Shown piece after piece: positions 17,071 to 25,693 of a DNA stretch of 64,000 nucleotides. Made by a program: the position numbers and the translations under genes. Source of the DNA: CAVVSD01 sp963757125 (GTDB lineage: Bacteria; Actinomycetota; Thermoleophilia; Solirubrobacterales; Solirubrobacteraceae); contig CAVWQP010000004.1 in the NCBI GenBank assembly GCA_963757125.1, positions 1,054,001 to 1,118,000 on the forward strand, read 5' to 3'. The stretch's first letter is position 1. The number at the start of each line of letters is the position of its first letter. A model generated the notes under the pieces. The model was not told where the DNA came from, did no database searches, and saw nothing but the letters and a program-made list of their open reading frames with translations.

Positions 17071-17797
17071 GGACGCCCATGAGCCACGGGTCGTCGTCGG
17101 ACGTCTCGAACGGCTCGCGCATGTGCGTCACGAAGCCGCGCACCGCCTGCTCGCGGTCGACGCCGATGACCCCGCCGCGCGGGCCGGTCATCCCGACGTC
17201 GGTGATGTAGGCCGTCCCGCCGGGCAGGACCCGGCCGTCGGCGGTCGGGACGTGCGTGTGCGTGCCGACCATCGCCGTCACCCGCCCGTCGAGGTGCCAG
17301 CCCATGGCGACCTTCTCGCTCGTCGCCTCCGCGTGGAAGTCGACGAGCACGTGGTCGACCTTGCCGCGGAGGTCGTGCAGCGTGGCGTCGATCTCCGGGA
17401 ACGCCGCGCGCCCCGCGTTCAGGAAGACGTTGCCGGAGAGGTTCACGACGCCCAGGCGCACGCCGTCGCGCTCGACGACGCAGCTGCCGTGGCCCGGCTG
17501 GCTGCGCAGGTAGTTGGCCGGCCGCAGGATCTCCTTGTGGGTGTCGAGGTAGCGGATGATCTCGCGCCGGTGGTACGTGTGGTTGCCGAGCGTGATGACG
17601 TCCACGCCGGCCGCGAAGAGCTCGTCGGCGATCTTCGGCGTGATCCCCAGGCCGCCCGCGCTGTTCTCGCCGTTGACGACGACGAACGTCGGGTCGTGGC
17701 GCTCGCGGAGCACCGGCAGCAGCCCCAGCAGGGTGCGCCGCCCGATGCCGCCGACCAGATCCCCGACGAAGAGGATGGTCGCGGGGGCGCTATCCAT
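17003..17797 (-). CDS. ymdB: YmdB-family metallophosphoesterase
   Basis: 264 residues from the ATG at 17797; an upstream ATG at 17863 adds residues without homology. Metal-binding motifs in order: ILFVGDLVGGIGRR, VNGENSAGGLGI, ITLGNHTYHRRE, VDFHAEATSEKVAMG, and GTHTHVPTADGRVL. These match the TIGR00282 / YmdB group, dinuclear-metal phosphoesterases that in Bacillus act on cyclic nucleotides and affect biofilm versus motility. In other genomes it often sits near rny; here it is beside a transporter on the opposite strand, 5 bp from the divergent start. Confidence 0.92.
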   Translation of the reverse strand: MDSAPATILFVGDLVGGIGRRTLLGLLPVLRERHDPTFVVVNGENSAGGLGITPKIADELFAAGVDVITLGNHTYHRREIIRYLDTHKEILRPANYLRSQPGHGSCVVERDGVRLGVVNLSGNVFLNAGRAAFPEIDATLHDLRGKVDHVLVDFHAEATSEKVAMGWHLDGRVTAMVGTHTHVPTADGRVLPGGTAYITDVGMTGPRGGVIGVDREQAVRGFVTHMREPFETSDDDPWLMGVLIRATQPLRADAIEQLLLPAAR

Positions 17798-17802
17798 CCG
17801 GC

Positions 17803-19032
17803 ATGCTCCCGGCGATGGCCGAGGAGACCGAGGTCGCCGCGCGTGTCGACCCGAGCCCGCCACCTGCCCGGGGCGTGGTGCCGTACGTCGCGCCCGTCGT
17901 CGTCCCGCGCTGGGTCCAGCTCGTCCTGCTGCCGCTGTCGATCATCGCGCTGTACATCGTCGCGCGCGCCGCGGGCACCGTCCTGCTCATCTTCGTCGTC
18001 GCCGCGGTCATCGCGCTCATCCTGAACCCGGTGGTCTCCTTCGTGCAGCGCGGGAGCATCCCGCGTTCGCTGGCCGTCATCGCCGTGTACGTCGCATTCT
18101 TCACCACGCTGGTCGGCGTCGGGTTCCTGCTCGCCGGGCCGGTGACGGAGCAGACCCGCTCCTTCCAGCGCGACGTCCCCGACCTCGTCGACCGCGCGAA
18201 CGGCTCGCTGCACGACCTGCAGGTCTTCTTCGACGACAACGGCATCGACGTCGAGATCGAGCGCCAGGGCGAGACCGCGCTCACCACGCTGCAGAGCCGG
18301 GCGCTGGAGGGATCGGGCGAGATCGTCTCGATCACCGGCGAGATCCTGACCCGGCTCGTGGAGACCGGGTTCCACATCCTGCTCGTCGTCGTCCTCTCGA
18401 TCTACATGCTCATCTACGGGCCGATCATCGGCGGGATCGTCCGGCGTGCGATGCCGCCAGGGGACGGGACGCCCTCCGACGACTTCCCCGCGCTCGCCCA
18501 GCGCGCGGTCTACAACTACGTGCGCGGTCAGCTCCTCTTCAGCGTCCTCATGGGCGCGAGCGCCGGGCTGCTCATGTGGGCCTACGGGGCGCTCGGGATC
18601 TTCGAGGACGGCAGCCGCTACGCGCTCGCGTTCGGGGCGTGGTTCGGCCTCATGGAGCTCGTCCCGTACGTCGGGCCCGTCCTCGGGGCGATCCCGCCGA
18701 TCGTGGTCGCGGCCTTCGACGACCCGCTGACGGCGGTCTGGGTCGGGCTCGGCTTCCTGGCGCTGCAGCAGCTCGAGGGCCACGTCGTCGCGCCGCAGGT
18801 CTTCGGCCGCACGCTGCGCCTCAACCCGCTCATCGTCCTCTTCGCGCTCCTGCTCGGCGGCGAGATAGCCGGGTTCATCGGAGCGGTCCTCGCCCTGCCG
18901 ATCGCCGCCGTCGTCCGCGAGACGGTCGTCTACCTGCGCCGTCACCTCGTGCTCGAGCAGTGGGGCCGCGCCCCGCTCGTCATCGACGGCCCGCCGCCGG
19001 ACCCCCTGGCCGATGAGACGGAGCCGAGGTGA
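17803..19032 (+). CDS. AI-2E family transporter (TqsA/PerM-like)
   Basis: 409 residues (an ATG at 17815 is possible). It has the family layout: two N-terminal helices with the AAVIALILNPVV stretch, and a soluble coiled segment (residues 115-165). The C-terminal helical bundle contains LMELVPYVGPVLGAIPPIVVA and LEGHVVAPQVFGRTLRLNPL, the PYxG and LNP signatures of PF01594. Members export small molecules or act in Na+/H+ exchange; the AI-2 role holds for few of them. The hexamer TATCCA lies 6 nt before the ATG, so a leaderless start at 17803 is plausible. It overlaps the next gene at GTGA. Confidence 0.9.
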   Translation: MLPAMAEETEVAARVDPSPPPARGVVPYVAPVVVPRWVQLVLLPLSIIALYIVARAAGTVLLIFVVAAVIALILNPVVSFVQRGSIPRSLAVIAVYVAFFTTLVGVGFLLAGPVTEQTRSFQRDVPDLVDRANGSLHDLQVFFDDNGIDVEIERQGETALTTLQSRALEGSGEIVSITGEILTRLVETGFHILLVVVLSIYMLIYGPIIGGIVRRAMPPGDGTPSDDFPALAQRAVYNYVRGQLLFSVLMGASAGLLMWAYGALGIFEDGSRYALAFGAWFGLMELVPYVGPVLGAIPPIVVAAFDDPLTAVWVGLGFLALQQLEGHVVAPQVFGRTLRLNPLIVLFALLLGGEIAGFIGAVLALPIAAVVRETVVYLRRHLVLEQWGRAPLVIDGPPPDPLADETEPR

Positions 19033-19658
19033 TCCGCATCCGCCGCGACACGGCGACCCGGCTGCCGACGCGCCTGGAGGCCGGCCCGCCCAGCCGGACC
19101 GCGATCCGGGGCGTGCGGCCCGGGGACGCCGACGACCTCCTCGAGCTGCGGGTGCGCAACCGGGACTTCCTCGCGCCGTGGGATCCGCTGCGGCCGGCGT
19201 CGTTCTTCACGCGCGCGGGGCAGGCGGAGTGGATCGCGCTGCAGCAGCGCGCGTGGGCGGACGACCGCGGCTACGGGTTCGCGGTGCTCGACGTCGAGGA
19301 GGCCGACCGCGTCGTCGGCGGCATCAACCTCTTCAACATCGTCCGCAGCGCGCGCCAGAGCGCCGGGATGGGCTACTGGATCGACGAGGCCGCCGGGAGC
19401 CGCGGGCACGCGACCGCGGCGGTCCGCCTCGCCTCCGCGTTCGCCTTCGAGCACCTCGGGCTGCACCGGCTCGAGCCGGCGGTCATGCCGCGCAACGCGC
19501 GCTCCAACCGCGTCATGGAGAAGGCGGGCTTCCGGCGGGAGGGCCTCGCGGTCCGGTACCTGCGGATCGCCGGCGTCTGGGAGGACCACTCGCTGTACGC
19601 CCTGACCGCCGAGGACTTCGCCGCGCAACGCGACGGGCGGGCGGCGGCGCGGCGGTAG
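19029..19658 (+). CDS. RimJ/RimL-type GNAT N-acetyltransferase
   Basis: 209 residues from GTG overlapping the transporter stop. GNAT fold: TAIRGVRPGDADDLLELRV (beta1-alpha1), RVVGGINLFNI (beta4), and GMGYWIDEAAGSRGHATAAVRL, the acetyl-CoA pyrophosphate loop with R-x-x-G-x-A changed to S-R-G-H-A. FAFEHLGLHRLEPAVMPRNARSNRVMEKAGFRREG is the classic end of RimJ/RimL proteins. It probably acetylates a protein N-terminus or an amino compound. Third in a run of co-directional genes, 9 nt before hemB, although hemB has its own likely promoter. Confidence 0.9.
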   Translation: MIRIRRDTATRLPTRLEAGPPSRTAIRGVRPGDADDLLELRVRNRDFLAPWDPLRPASFFTRAGQAEWIALQQRAWADDRGYGFAVLDVEEADRVVGGINLFNIVRSARQSAGMGYWIDEAAGSRGHATAAVRLASAFAFEHLGLHRLEPAVMPRNARSNRVMEKAGFRREGLAVRYLRIAGVWEDHSLYALTAEDFAAQRDGRAAARR

Positions 19659-19661
19659 GCT
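19656..19661 (+). promoter_or_regulatory. -10 element of hemB, leaderless
   Basis: TAGGCT overlaps the stop of the GNAT gene and lies 6 nt before the hemB GTG. No ribosome-binding site is present. It would start the heme-cytochrome-menaquinone gene array. Confidence 0.55.
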
Positions 19662-19667
19662 CAAGGC

Positions 19668-20642
19668 GTGGCCTTCCCTTCGACCCGCCTGCGGCGTCTG
19701 CGGCGGACGCCCGCGCTCCGCGACCTGGTGCGCGAGACGCACGTCTCACACCAGGATCTGCTGCTCCCGATGTTCATCGAGGCCGGCCTGAACGGCCGCA
19801 AGCCGATCGGTGCCATGCCCGGCGTCGATCGCCTCGGCGTCGACGAGGCCGTCCGCGAGGCGGGCGAGCTGGTCGACCGCGGCATCCCTGGGCTCATGCT
19901 GTTCGGCATCCCCTCGCACAAGGACGAGGAGGGCACCGGCGCGTGGGACGACGAGGGCATCGTCCAGCTCGCCGCGCGGGCGATCAAGCAGGCCTATCCC
20001 GACCTGATCGTCGTGGGCGACGTGTGCCTCTGCGAGTACACGAGCCACGGTCACTGCGGGCTGCTGACGGCCGACGGCGCCGTCGACAACGACGCGTCGC
20101 TCGAGCTGCTGTCGCGCACGTCGGTGAGCCTCGCGCGCGCCGGCTGCGACGTGGTCGCGCCGAGCGACATGATGGACGGCCGGGTCGGCCACATCCGCCA
20201 CGCGCTCGACGACGAGGGCATGAGCGACGTGCCGATCATCTCCTACAGCGCGAAGTTCGCCTCCGCCTTCTACGGGCCGTTCCGCGAGGCCGCCGACTCG
20301 GCCCCCGCGTTCGGCGACCGCCGCGCCTACCAGATGGACGGCGCGAACGGCGACGAGGCTGTGCGCGAGGCGCTGCTCGACGTGGAGGAGGGCGCCGACG
20401 TCCTCATGGTCAAGCCGGCGCTGCCCTACCTCGACGTGCTGCGCCGCGTGAAGGACGCGACGAACCTCCCCGTGGCCGCCTACAACGTCAGCGGCGAGTA
20501 CTCGATGCTCAAGGCCGCGATCGCCGCCGGCTACCTCGACGAGCGCCTCGCCGTCATGGAGGCCCTCACGTCGATCAAGCGCGCCGGGGCCGACTTCATC
20601 TTCACCTACTTCGCGAAGGACGTGGCCGAGTGGCTTCGGTGA
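19668..20642 (+). CDS. hemB: Porphobilinogen synthase (ALA dehydratase)
   Basis: 324 residues. It condenses two 5-aminolevulinate molecules to porphobilinogen in tetrapyrrole synthesis. The active-site lysines are in IISYSAKFASAFYGPF and VLMVKPALPYLD. The metal site is VCLCEYTSHGHCG with three cysteines, the zinc-type arrangement. APSDMMDGRVGHIR is also family-specific. It opens the array with the siroheme decarboxylase-like gene and hemL. GTG start; the stop overlaps the next GTG. Confidence 0.97.
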   Translation: MAFPSTRLRRLRRTPALRDLVRETHVSHQDLLLPMFIEAGLNGRKPIGAMPGVDRLGVDEAVREAGELVDRGIPGLMLFGIPSHKDEEGTGAWDDEGIVQLAARAIKQAYPDLIVVGDVCLCEYTSHGHCGLLTADGAVDNDASLELLSRTSVSLARAGCDVVAPSDMMDGRVGHIRHALDDEGMSDVPIISYSAKFASAFYGPFREAADSAPAFGDRRAYQMDGANGDEAVREALLDVEEGADVLMVKPALPYLDVLRRVKDATNLPVAAYNVSGEYSMLKAAIAAGYLDERLAVMEALTSIKRAGADFIFTYFAKDVAEWLR

Positions 20643-21709
20643 CCGGGAAGGTCCGCTCGCGCAAGGACGGCGCCGCCGTCCCGCTCGACGACCTGGATCG
20701 CAAGCTCCTGAACCTCATGCAGGGGCAGTTCCCCCTGGCGCCGCGCCCGTACGCCGCTGTCGCGGAGAAGGCCGAGGTCACCGAGGACGAGGTCCTGGCC
20801 CGCGTCCGCCGCCTGCTCGACGACCGGATCATCCGGCAGGTCACGCCGATCTACGACACGCGCGCGTTCGGCTACGGCTCGATGCTCGTCGCGGCGAAGG
20901 TCGACCCCGAGCACCCGTGGCGCGCCGCGACGATCATCAACTCGCACCCGGGCGTCTCGCACAACTACCTGCGCAACCACGAGTTCAACATGTGGTTCAC
21001 GATCGCGGTGGAGGAGGACTCGGCGCTCGGCCTGCAGGGCACGCTCGACCTCCTCCAGGAGCTGACCGGCGCGGAGTCGATCCGCCAGCTGCCGACGCTG
21101 AAGCTCTTCAAGATCCGCATGGACCTCGAGATGAGCGCGGACACGAAGGCGCTCGCGACCGCGGCCGAGGTCGTCGCGCCCGCCCCCGACGCGAAGGTCC
21201 CGTACGACGAACGCGACGTCGCCGTCGTCCGCGCGACCCAGGGCGACCTGCCCGTCGTGTCCGAGCCGTACGTGCCCGCCGCCGCGGAGCTCGGCTGGAC
21301 CGTGCCGCAGCTGCTCGAGCACATGGAGGGGATGAAGGAGCGCGCCCTGCTGCGCCGCGTCGCCGCGATCCTCTTCCACCGCCGCGCCGGCTTCAGCGCG
21401 AACGGCATGGGCGTCTGGAAGGTGCCCGAGGACCGGATCGCCGAGCTCGGCCCGCGCATGGCCGCGTACCGCGGCATCAGCCACTGCTACCAGCGCCCGA
21501 CCTACGCCGACTGGCCCTACTCCGTCTTCACGATGGCCCACGGCCGCTCGAAGGAGGAGTGCGACGCGATCCTCGACGCGATCGAGAACGAGATCGACGG
21601 CATCGAGGGCCGGGCGACGCTGTACTCGTCCACCGAGTTCAAGAAGGTCCGGCTGCAGTACTTCACGGACGAGTTCAAGGACTGGGAACGCGAGCATGGC
21701 GGCGCCTGA
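20639..21709 (+). CDS. Fused AhbA-AhbB-like siroheme decarboxylase (Lrp/AsnC-type)
   Basis: 356 residues with two tandem Lrp/AsnC-like units. Unit 1 (about 15-165): LDDLDRKLLNLMQGQFPLAPRPY winged helix, then INSHPGVSHNYLRNHEFNMWFTIAV. Unit 2 (about 180-350): DERDVAVVRATQGDLP helix, then GFSANGMGVWKVPEDR, ISHCYQRPTYADWPYSVFTMAHG and FKKVRLQYF. These match AhbA/AhbB and NirD/L, which decarboxylate siroheme to 12,18-didecarboxysiroheme in the alternative heme or heme d1 pathway. The usual two subunits are one chain here. GTG start overlaps hemB; a GTG at 20630 is an alternative. Exact substrate is inferred. Confidence 0.85.
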   Translation: MTGKVRSRKDGAAVPLDDLDRKLLNLMQGQFPLAPRPYAAVAEKAEVTEDEVLARVRRLLDDRIIRQVTPIYDTRAFGYGSMLVAAKVDPEHPWRAATIINSHPGVSHNYLRNHEFNMWFTIAVEEDSALGLQGTLDLLQELTGAESIRQLPTLKLFKIRMDLEMSADTKALATAAEVVAPAPDAKVPYDERDVAVVRATQGDLPVVSEPYVPAAAELGWTVPQLLEHMEGMKERALLRRVAAILFHRRAGFSANGMGVWKVPEDRIAELGPRMAAYRGISHCYQRPTYADWPYSVFTMAHGRSKEECDAILDAIENEIDGIEGRATLYSSTEFKKVRLQYFTDEFKDWEREHGGA

Positions 21710-22982
21710 GGCGCTGCGCGACGCGCGATCGGCCGCGCTCTACGAGCGCGCCGTCCAGGTCCTGCCGGGCGGCGTGAACTCCCCCGTCCGCGCGATGCGC
21801 TCGATCGGGCGCGACCCGCTCTTCGTCGCGAGCGCGTCCGGCGCCGAGCTCACCGACGTCGACGGCAACACCTACGTCGACTACGTCTGCTCCTGGGGCC
21901 CGCTCGTCCACGGCCACGCGCACCCCCGGATCCTGTCCGCGGTCGCCGACGCCGCGGCCCACGGGACGACCTTCGGCGCGCCGACCGAGGGCGAGGTGGA
22001 GCTCGCCGAGGAGGTCGCGCGGCGGATCCCGTCCGTCGAGATGCTGCGCATGACGTCCTCGGGGACCGAGGCGTCGATGAGCGCGATCCGGCTCGCCCGC
22101 GCGGCGACCGGCCGCGAGCCGCTCCTCAAGTTCGCCGGCGCCTACCACGGGCACGTCGACGGCCTGCTCGCCGAGGCAGGGTCGGGCATGGCCACGGCCG
22201 GCATCCCCGCGTCGCCCGGCGTCCCCGCGGCGGCCACGGCCGGCACGGTCATCGTGCCCTGGAACGACCCCGACGCGGTCGTCGCGGCGACGGAGGCCAA
22301 GGAGTTCGCGGCGATCCTCGCCGAGCCCTATCCGGCGAACATGGGCCTCGTCCCGCCGGAGCCCGGCTTCCTGGAGCTCCTGCGCGAGCGTGCCGACGCC
22401 AACGGCGCGCTGCTCGTCTTCGACGAGGTCATCTCCGGCTTCCGCGTCGCGCCCGGCGGCGCACAGGGCCTCACCGGCGTCCTGCCCGACATCACGGTCA
22501 TGGGCAAGGTCATCGGCGGCGGGCTGCCCGCGGCCGCCTACGGCGGTTCGCGCGAGCTCATGGAGCGCATCGCGCCGGCGGGCGACGTCTACCAGGCGGG
22601 CACGCTGAGCGGGAACCCGCTCGCCGTCGCCGCGGGGCGGGCGACGCTCGAGATGCTCGACGACGCGGCCTACGCCAGGCTGGCCGCCACGACCGACGCC
22701 CTGGCCGCCGGCATGGCGGACGCTGCGGGCGACCGGCCGGTGCAGATCCAGTCGACCTGCGGCCTCGTGACGATCTTCTTCAGCGAGACGCCCGTCACCG
22801 ACTACGCGGGCGCGCAGGCGTGCGACGCGGAGCTGTACGGCGCGTGGTGCCGGGCGCTGCTCGCCAACGGCGTGTACCCACCGCCGTCGCAGTTCGAGGC
22901 CTGGTTCCCGTCGCTCGCGCACACCGACGAGCACGTCGAGCGCACGATCGAGGCGGCGCGGGCCGCCTTCGCAGCCCTGTGA
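21696..22982 (+). CDS. hemL: Glutamate-1-semialdehyde 2,1-aminomutase
   Basis: 428 residues, PLP enzyme making 5-aminolevulinate in the C5 pathway. Signatures: VLPGGVNSPVRAM, VDYVCSWGPLVHGHAHP, MTSSGTEASMSAIRLAR and KFAGAYHGHVDG. GMATAGIPASPGVP, the LLVFDEVISGFR aspartate segment and TVMGKVIGGGLPAAAYGG (PLP lysine) follow. Its product feeds HemB, whose gene is 2 kb upstream. It overlaps the preceding gene by 14 bp and the following one by 4 bp, so translation is coupled. Confidence 0.97.
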   Translation: MAAPEALRDARSAALYERAVQVLPGGVNSPVRAMRSIGRDPLFVASASGAELTDVDGNTYVDYVCSWGPLVHGHAHPRILSAVADAAAHGTTFGAPTEGEVELAEEVARRIPSVEMLRMTSSGTEASMSAIRLARAATGREPLLKFAGAYHGHVDGLLAEAGSGMATAGIPASPGVPAAATAGTVIVPWNDPDAVVAATEAKEFAAILAEPYPANMGLVPPEPGFLELLRERADANGALLVFDEVISGFRVAPGGAQGLTGVLPDITVMGKVIGGGLPAAAYGGSRELMERIAPAGDVYQAGTLSGNPLAVAAGRATLEMLDDAAYARLAATTDALAAGMADAAGDRPVQIQSTCGLVTIFFSETPVTDYAGAQACDAELYGAWCRALLANGVYPPPSQFEAWFPSLAHTDEHVERTIEAARAAFAAL

Positions 22983-23419
22983 GGCCCGGCGAGCTGGCAG
23001 CCCGCGGTCCACGCGCCGAAGGCCACGCCGACGCGGTGCGCGCGGGCGTGGACGCGGTCCACGAGGGCTACGAGCACCACTACGGCGACGCGCAGTCGCC
23101 GTCCGCGCCCGACCGCGACCTGGCGCTGCTCGACGGCGACCGCCGCTACGCCGACGGCCTGGCGGCGCTGGCCGCGATCGGCGACCTGACCGCGATCGCG
23201 GAGCTCGCCGATGCCATCTCGCTGTGTGCGCAGTCGCACGCCGAGGACCGCCCGGAGATCGCCGATGCCGTGTGGATCGGGGCCGCGACCGCGATCGGCT
23301 GGGGCGAGTCACCCGACCTCGTCGGCGCCAAGCAGCGTGCACGCGCCGGACAGCGGGGCGCAGGCGACGCCTTGCGCGACGCAGCCGATAGCATTCGCCG
23401 CCCTTCCCCCCATGGCTGA
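22979..23419 (+). CDS. Conserved hypothetical, mainly helical protein between hemL and the Rieske gene
   Basis: 146 residues from a GTG overlapping the hemL stop. No recognised domain. The composition is Ala/Asp/Arg-rich and helical: AVRAGVDAVHEGYEHHYGD, a central DLALLDGDRRYADGLAALAAIGDLTAIAELADAISLCAQSHA, and a basic C-terminus overlapping the Rieske start by 8 bp. There is no signal peptide or membrane segment. Its position within a tight heme/cytochrome bc array suggests a link to cytochrome assembly or electron transport; this is context only. Third-position GC is as high as in its neighbours, supporting a real gene. Confidence 0.7.
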   Translation: MRPGELAARGPRAEGHADAVRAGVDAVHEGYEHHYGDAQSPSAPDRDLALLDGDRRYADGLAALAAIGDLTAIAELADAISLCAQSHAEDRPEIADAVWIGAATAIGWGESPDLVGAKQRARAGQRGAGDALRDAADSIRRPSPHG

Positions 23420-24086
23420 GACACCCCCCGAGAAGAAGTCGAAGTACACAACGGACCGCCGCATCCCGGGCGCGTTCGAGGGCGAGACCGTCACCCGCCG
23501 CCGGGTGATCGGCGGCTCCGTGCAGCTCTTCGGCGCCACGGCGACCGCGGCGTTCCTCCTCCCCAGCCTCGGTTTCGCCGTCGCTCCCCTCTTCGAGAAG
23601 CACGAGCCGCAGTGGGAGAAGGTCGGCGCGCTCGCCGACTTCCCGGACGACACCTACGTGCCCCGCGTCATGACGCTGAACGCCGACATCGGCGAGGTCG
23701 GCAAGACCACGGTCTACCTCCGCCGGCGCAACCCGGAGTACGACAAGGAGCCGTCCGACCAGTACAACCAGGTCGTCGCCATCTCCACGCGCTGCATGCA
23801 CCTCGGGTGCCCAGTTCGCTTCGTGCAGGCCTCGGCGCGCTTCATCTGCCCGTGCCACGGCGGCGTCTACGGCTTCGACGGCATGGTCGACGGCGGCCCT
23901 CCCGTGCGCCCGCTCGACCGCTTCTACACCCAGATCCGCGGCGCCGACGTCTACGTCGGCCCGCGCTTCAGCGTGAACTCCGAGCTCGAGCGCTTCTCCC
24001 CGCGGTTCCCGGGTGAGGAGCTCGACGGCATCGGCCAGTACCTCTACCCGTCGCGTCCCACCGCGCGGAAGCTCCCGGGGGCCTGA
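23412..24086 (+). CDS. qcrA: Rieske 2Fe-2S subunit of the cytochrome bc complex
   Basis: 224 residues. One hydrophobic helix near residues 38-60 (GATATAAFLLPSLGFAVAPL) is preceded by TRRRVIGGS, a twin-arginine-like motif as in Tat-exported Rieske proteins. The cluster ligands are CMHLGCPVRF and CPCHGGVYGFDG. It passes electrons from menaquinol to cytochrome c. The single N-terminal helix is like the Bacillus QcrA and unlike the three-helix type of mycobacteria. The ATG lies inside the previous gene and the stop overlaps qcrB (TGATG). The tatA-tatC genes lie 4 kb downstream. Confidence 0.95.
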   Translation: MAETPPEKKSKYTTDRRIPGAFEGETVTRRRVIGGSVQLFGATATAAFLLPSLGFAVAPLFEKHEPQWEKVGALADFPDDTYVPRVMTLNADIGEVGKTTVYLRRRNPEYDKEPSDQYNQVVAISTRCMHLGCPVRFVQASARFICPCHGGVYGFDGMVDGGPPVRPLDRFYTQIRGADVYVGPRFSVNSELERFSPRFPGEELDGIGQYLYPSRPTARKLPGA

Positions 24087-24958
24087 TGCCGCTCAAGCTC
24101 CCCAAGCCGCCGATCCCCGACGCGCTCAACCCGCGTCCCAAGCGCCCCGGCGATCCCACGCAGGGCGCCAAGCCGGTGGAGATCGCGAAGGAGACGGGCA
24201 TCTCGGCGGCCGACTGGGTCGACGAGCGCCTCGCCCTCACGCAGCCGGCGCGGTGGGTCATGTTCCGCAAGATCCCGCGCGGGACGAACTGGTTCTACAC
24301 GCTCGGCTCCGCGACGATGTTCGCCTTCCTGTCGCAGGCCGTGACCGGCGTGTTCCTGGCGATGTACTACCGCCCGGACGTCGCCGGCGGCGCGTACGAG
24401 TCGATCCGCCACATCAACGACGACGTCTTCCTCGGGCAGTTCGTGCACGGCATGCACAAGTGGGGCTCGACCGTGATGGTCATCCTCATCTGCCTGCACA
24501 TGGCGAGGACGTTCTTCTTCGGCGCGTACAAGTACCCGCGCGAGCTGAACTGGGTCATCGGCGTCGTGCTGCTGATCCTGACGTTCACGATGTCGTTCAC
24601 CGGCTACCTGCTGCCGTTCGACCAGCGGTCCTACTGGGCGACGGTCGTGGGCGTGAACATCAACGGCACCGGTCCGCTCGTGGGCCCGTTCCTCAACGAC
24701 TTCCTGTACGGCGGGCCGGACTTCAACGCCACCACGTTGTCGCGCTTCTACGCGATCCACATGCTGTTGCTGCCGGGCGTCATCGCGGCGCTCATCGGCG
24801 CGCACCTGTGGCTCGTCATGAAGCACGGCACGACCGCGCCCCCGTGGCTCAAGCCGCGCGAGCACGAGAACGGCCACGCCGAGGCGGAGTACGCCGCGGT
24901 CAACGGCGGCAACGGGCGCAACGGAGGCAACGGCAGCAGCAACGGCGGGCACTCGTGA
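24086..24958 (+). CDS. qcrB: Cytochrome b (b6-type N-terminal half) of the bc complex
   Basis: 290 residues. Four helices with the haem-ligand pattern: GQFVHGMHKWGSTVMVILICLHMARTFFF (helix B) and the pair in RFYAIHMLLLPGVIAALIGAHLWLVMKHG (helix D). FTGYLLPFDQRSYWATVVG is the quinol-oxidation loop. It corresponds to cytochrome b6, with the remaining helices encoded separately downstream, as in Firmicutes and chloroplasts. The C-terminus carries a Gly/Asn-rich tail (NGGNGRNGGNGSSNGG). The stop overlaps the next GTG. Confidence 0.95.
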   Translation: MPLKLPKPPIPDALNPRPKRPGDPTQGAKPVEIAKETGISAADWVDERLALTQPARWVMFRKIPRGTNWFYTLGSATMFAFLSQAVTGVFLAMYYRPDVAGGAYESIRHINDDVFLGQFVHGMHKWGSTVMVILICLHMARTFFFGAYKYPRELNWVIGVVLLILTFTMSFTGYLLPFDQRSYWATVVGVNINGTGPLVGPFLNDFLYGGPDFNATTLSRFYAIHMLLLPGVIAALIGAHLWLVMKHGTTAPPWLKPREHENGHAEAEYAAVNGGNGRNGGNGSSNGGHS

Positions 24959-25689
24959 ACCAGCGCGAGAAGGAGGCCTACCTCCGGGAGTACTCCCAGC
25001 TGAAGGCGGAGGGCAAGCCGTTCTACCCCTACGCCGTGGCGAAGGACTCCGCGATGGCGGTGCTCGTCCTCGTCGCGATCATCTTCATGTCGCTCATCCT
25101 GGGCGCGGAGCTGGGCCCGAAGGCGGACCCGACGACCACGACCTACGTGCCGCGGCCGGAGTGGTACTTCTTCTTCCTGTTCGAGCTGCTCAGGGTCATC
25201 AAGCCGTCGGTGCTCGTCCCGCTGGCGACGATCGGCATCCCGACGATCTGCATGATCCTGCTGTTCCTGCTGCCGTTCTACGACCGCGGGCCCGAGCGCC
25301 GTCCCGAGCGCCGGCCGATCGCGACGGCCGCCGGCATCTTCACGATCGCGGCGATGGCGTACCTGACCTACCTCGGCGCGGCCGCCGGCTCGCCGAACTC
25401 GATCGACCTCCCGACGCCGAAGAGCGTGGTCGCGCAGGGCGGGCAGGTCGAGGAGCAGTTCAACGCGGGACGCGAGGTGGCGGCCCAGTCGGGCTGCCTC
25501 GCGTGTCACAAGTTCGGCGAGAACGGCAACGCCGGTCCCGGCCCGCATCTGACCGACATCGGGGCACGGTTGCCGAAACAGGCGATCGCACGGACGCTCG
25601 TCAACCCGACGGCGCCCATGCCCTCCTTCGCGGACCTGCCGCAGGAGAAGCGCGACGCGCTCGTCGAGTTCCTCTCGCAGCTCCGCTGA
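24955..25689 (+). CDS. qcrC: Subunit IV-cytochrome c fusion of the bc complex (QcrC-like)
   Basis: 244 residues. The N-terminal half is subunit IV of a b6f-type complex: AMAVLVLVAIIFMSLIL, then TTYVPRPEWYFFFLFELLRVIK with the PEWY quinol-site motif, then two more helices. The C-terminal 85 residues form a class I cytochrome c, with haem site CLACHKFG and distal methionine probably in PTAPMPSF. This fusion is the arrangement of Bacillus QcrC. GTG start overlapping qcrB. With no separate cytochrome c gene in the window, the fused domain is likely the direct electron exit. Confidence 0.94.
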   Translation: MNQREKEAYLREYSQLKAEGKPFYPYAVAKDSAMAVLVLVAIIFMSLILGAELGPKADPTTTTYVPRPEWYFFFLFELLRVIKPSVLVPLATIGIPTICMILLFLLPFYDRGPERRPERRPIATAAGIFTIAAMAYLTYLGAAAGSPNSIDLPTPKSVVAQGGQVEEQFNAGREVAAQSGCLACHKFGENGNAGPGPHLTDIGARLPKQAIARTLVNPTAPMPSFADLPQEKRDALVEFLSQLR

Positions 25690-25693
25690 CCAG

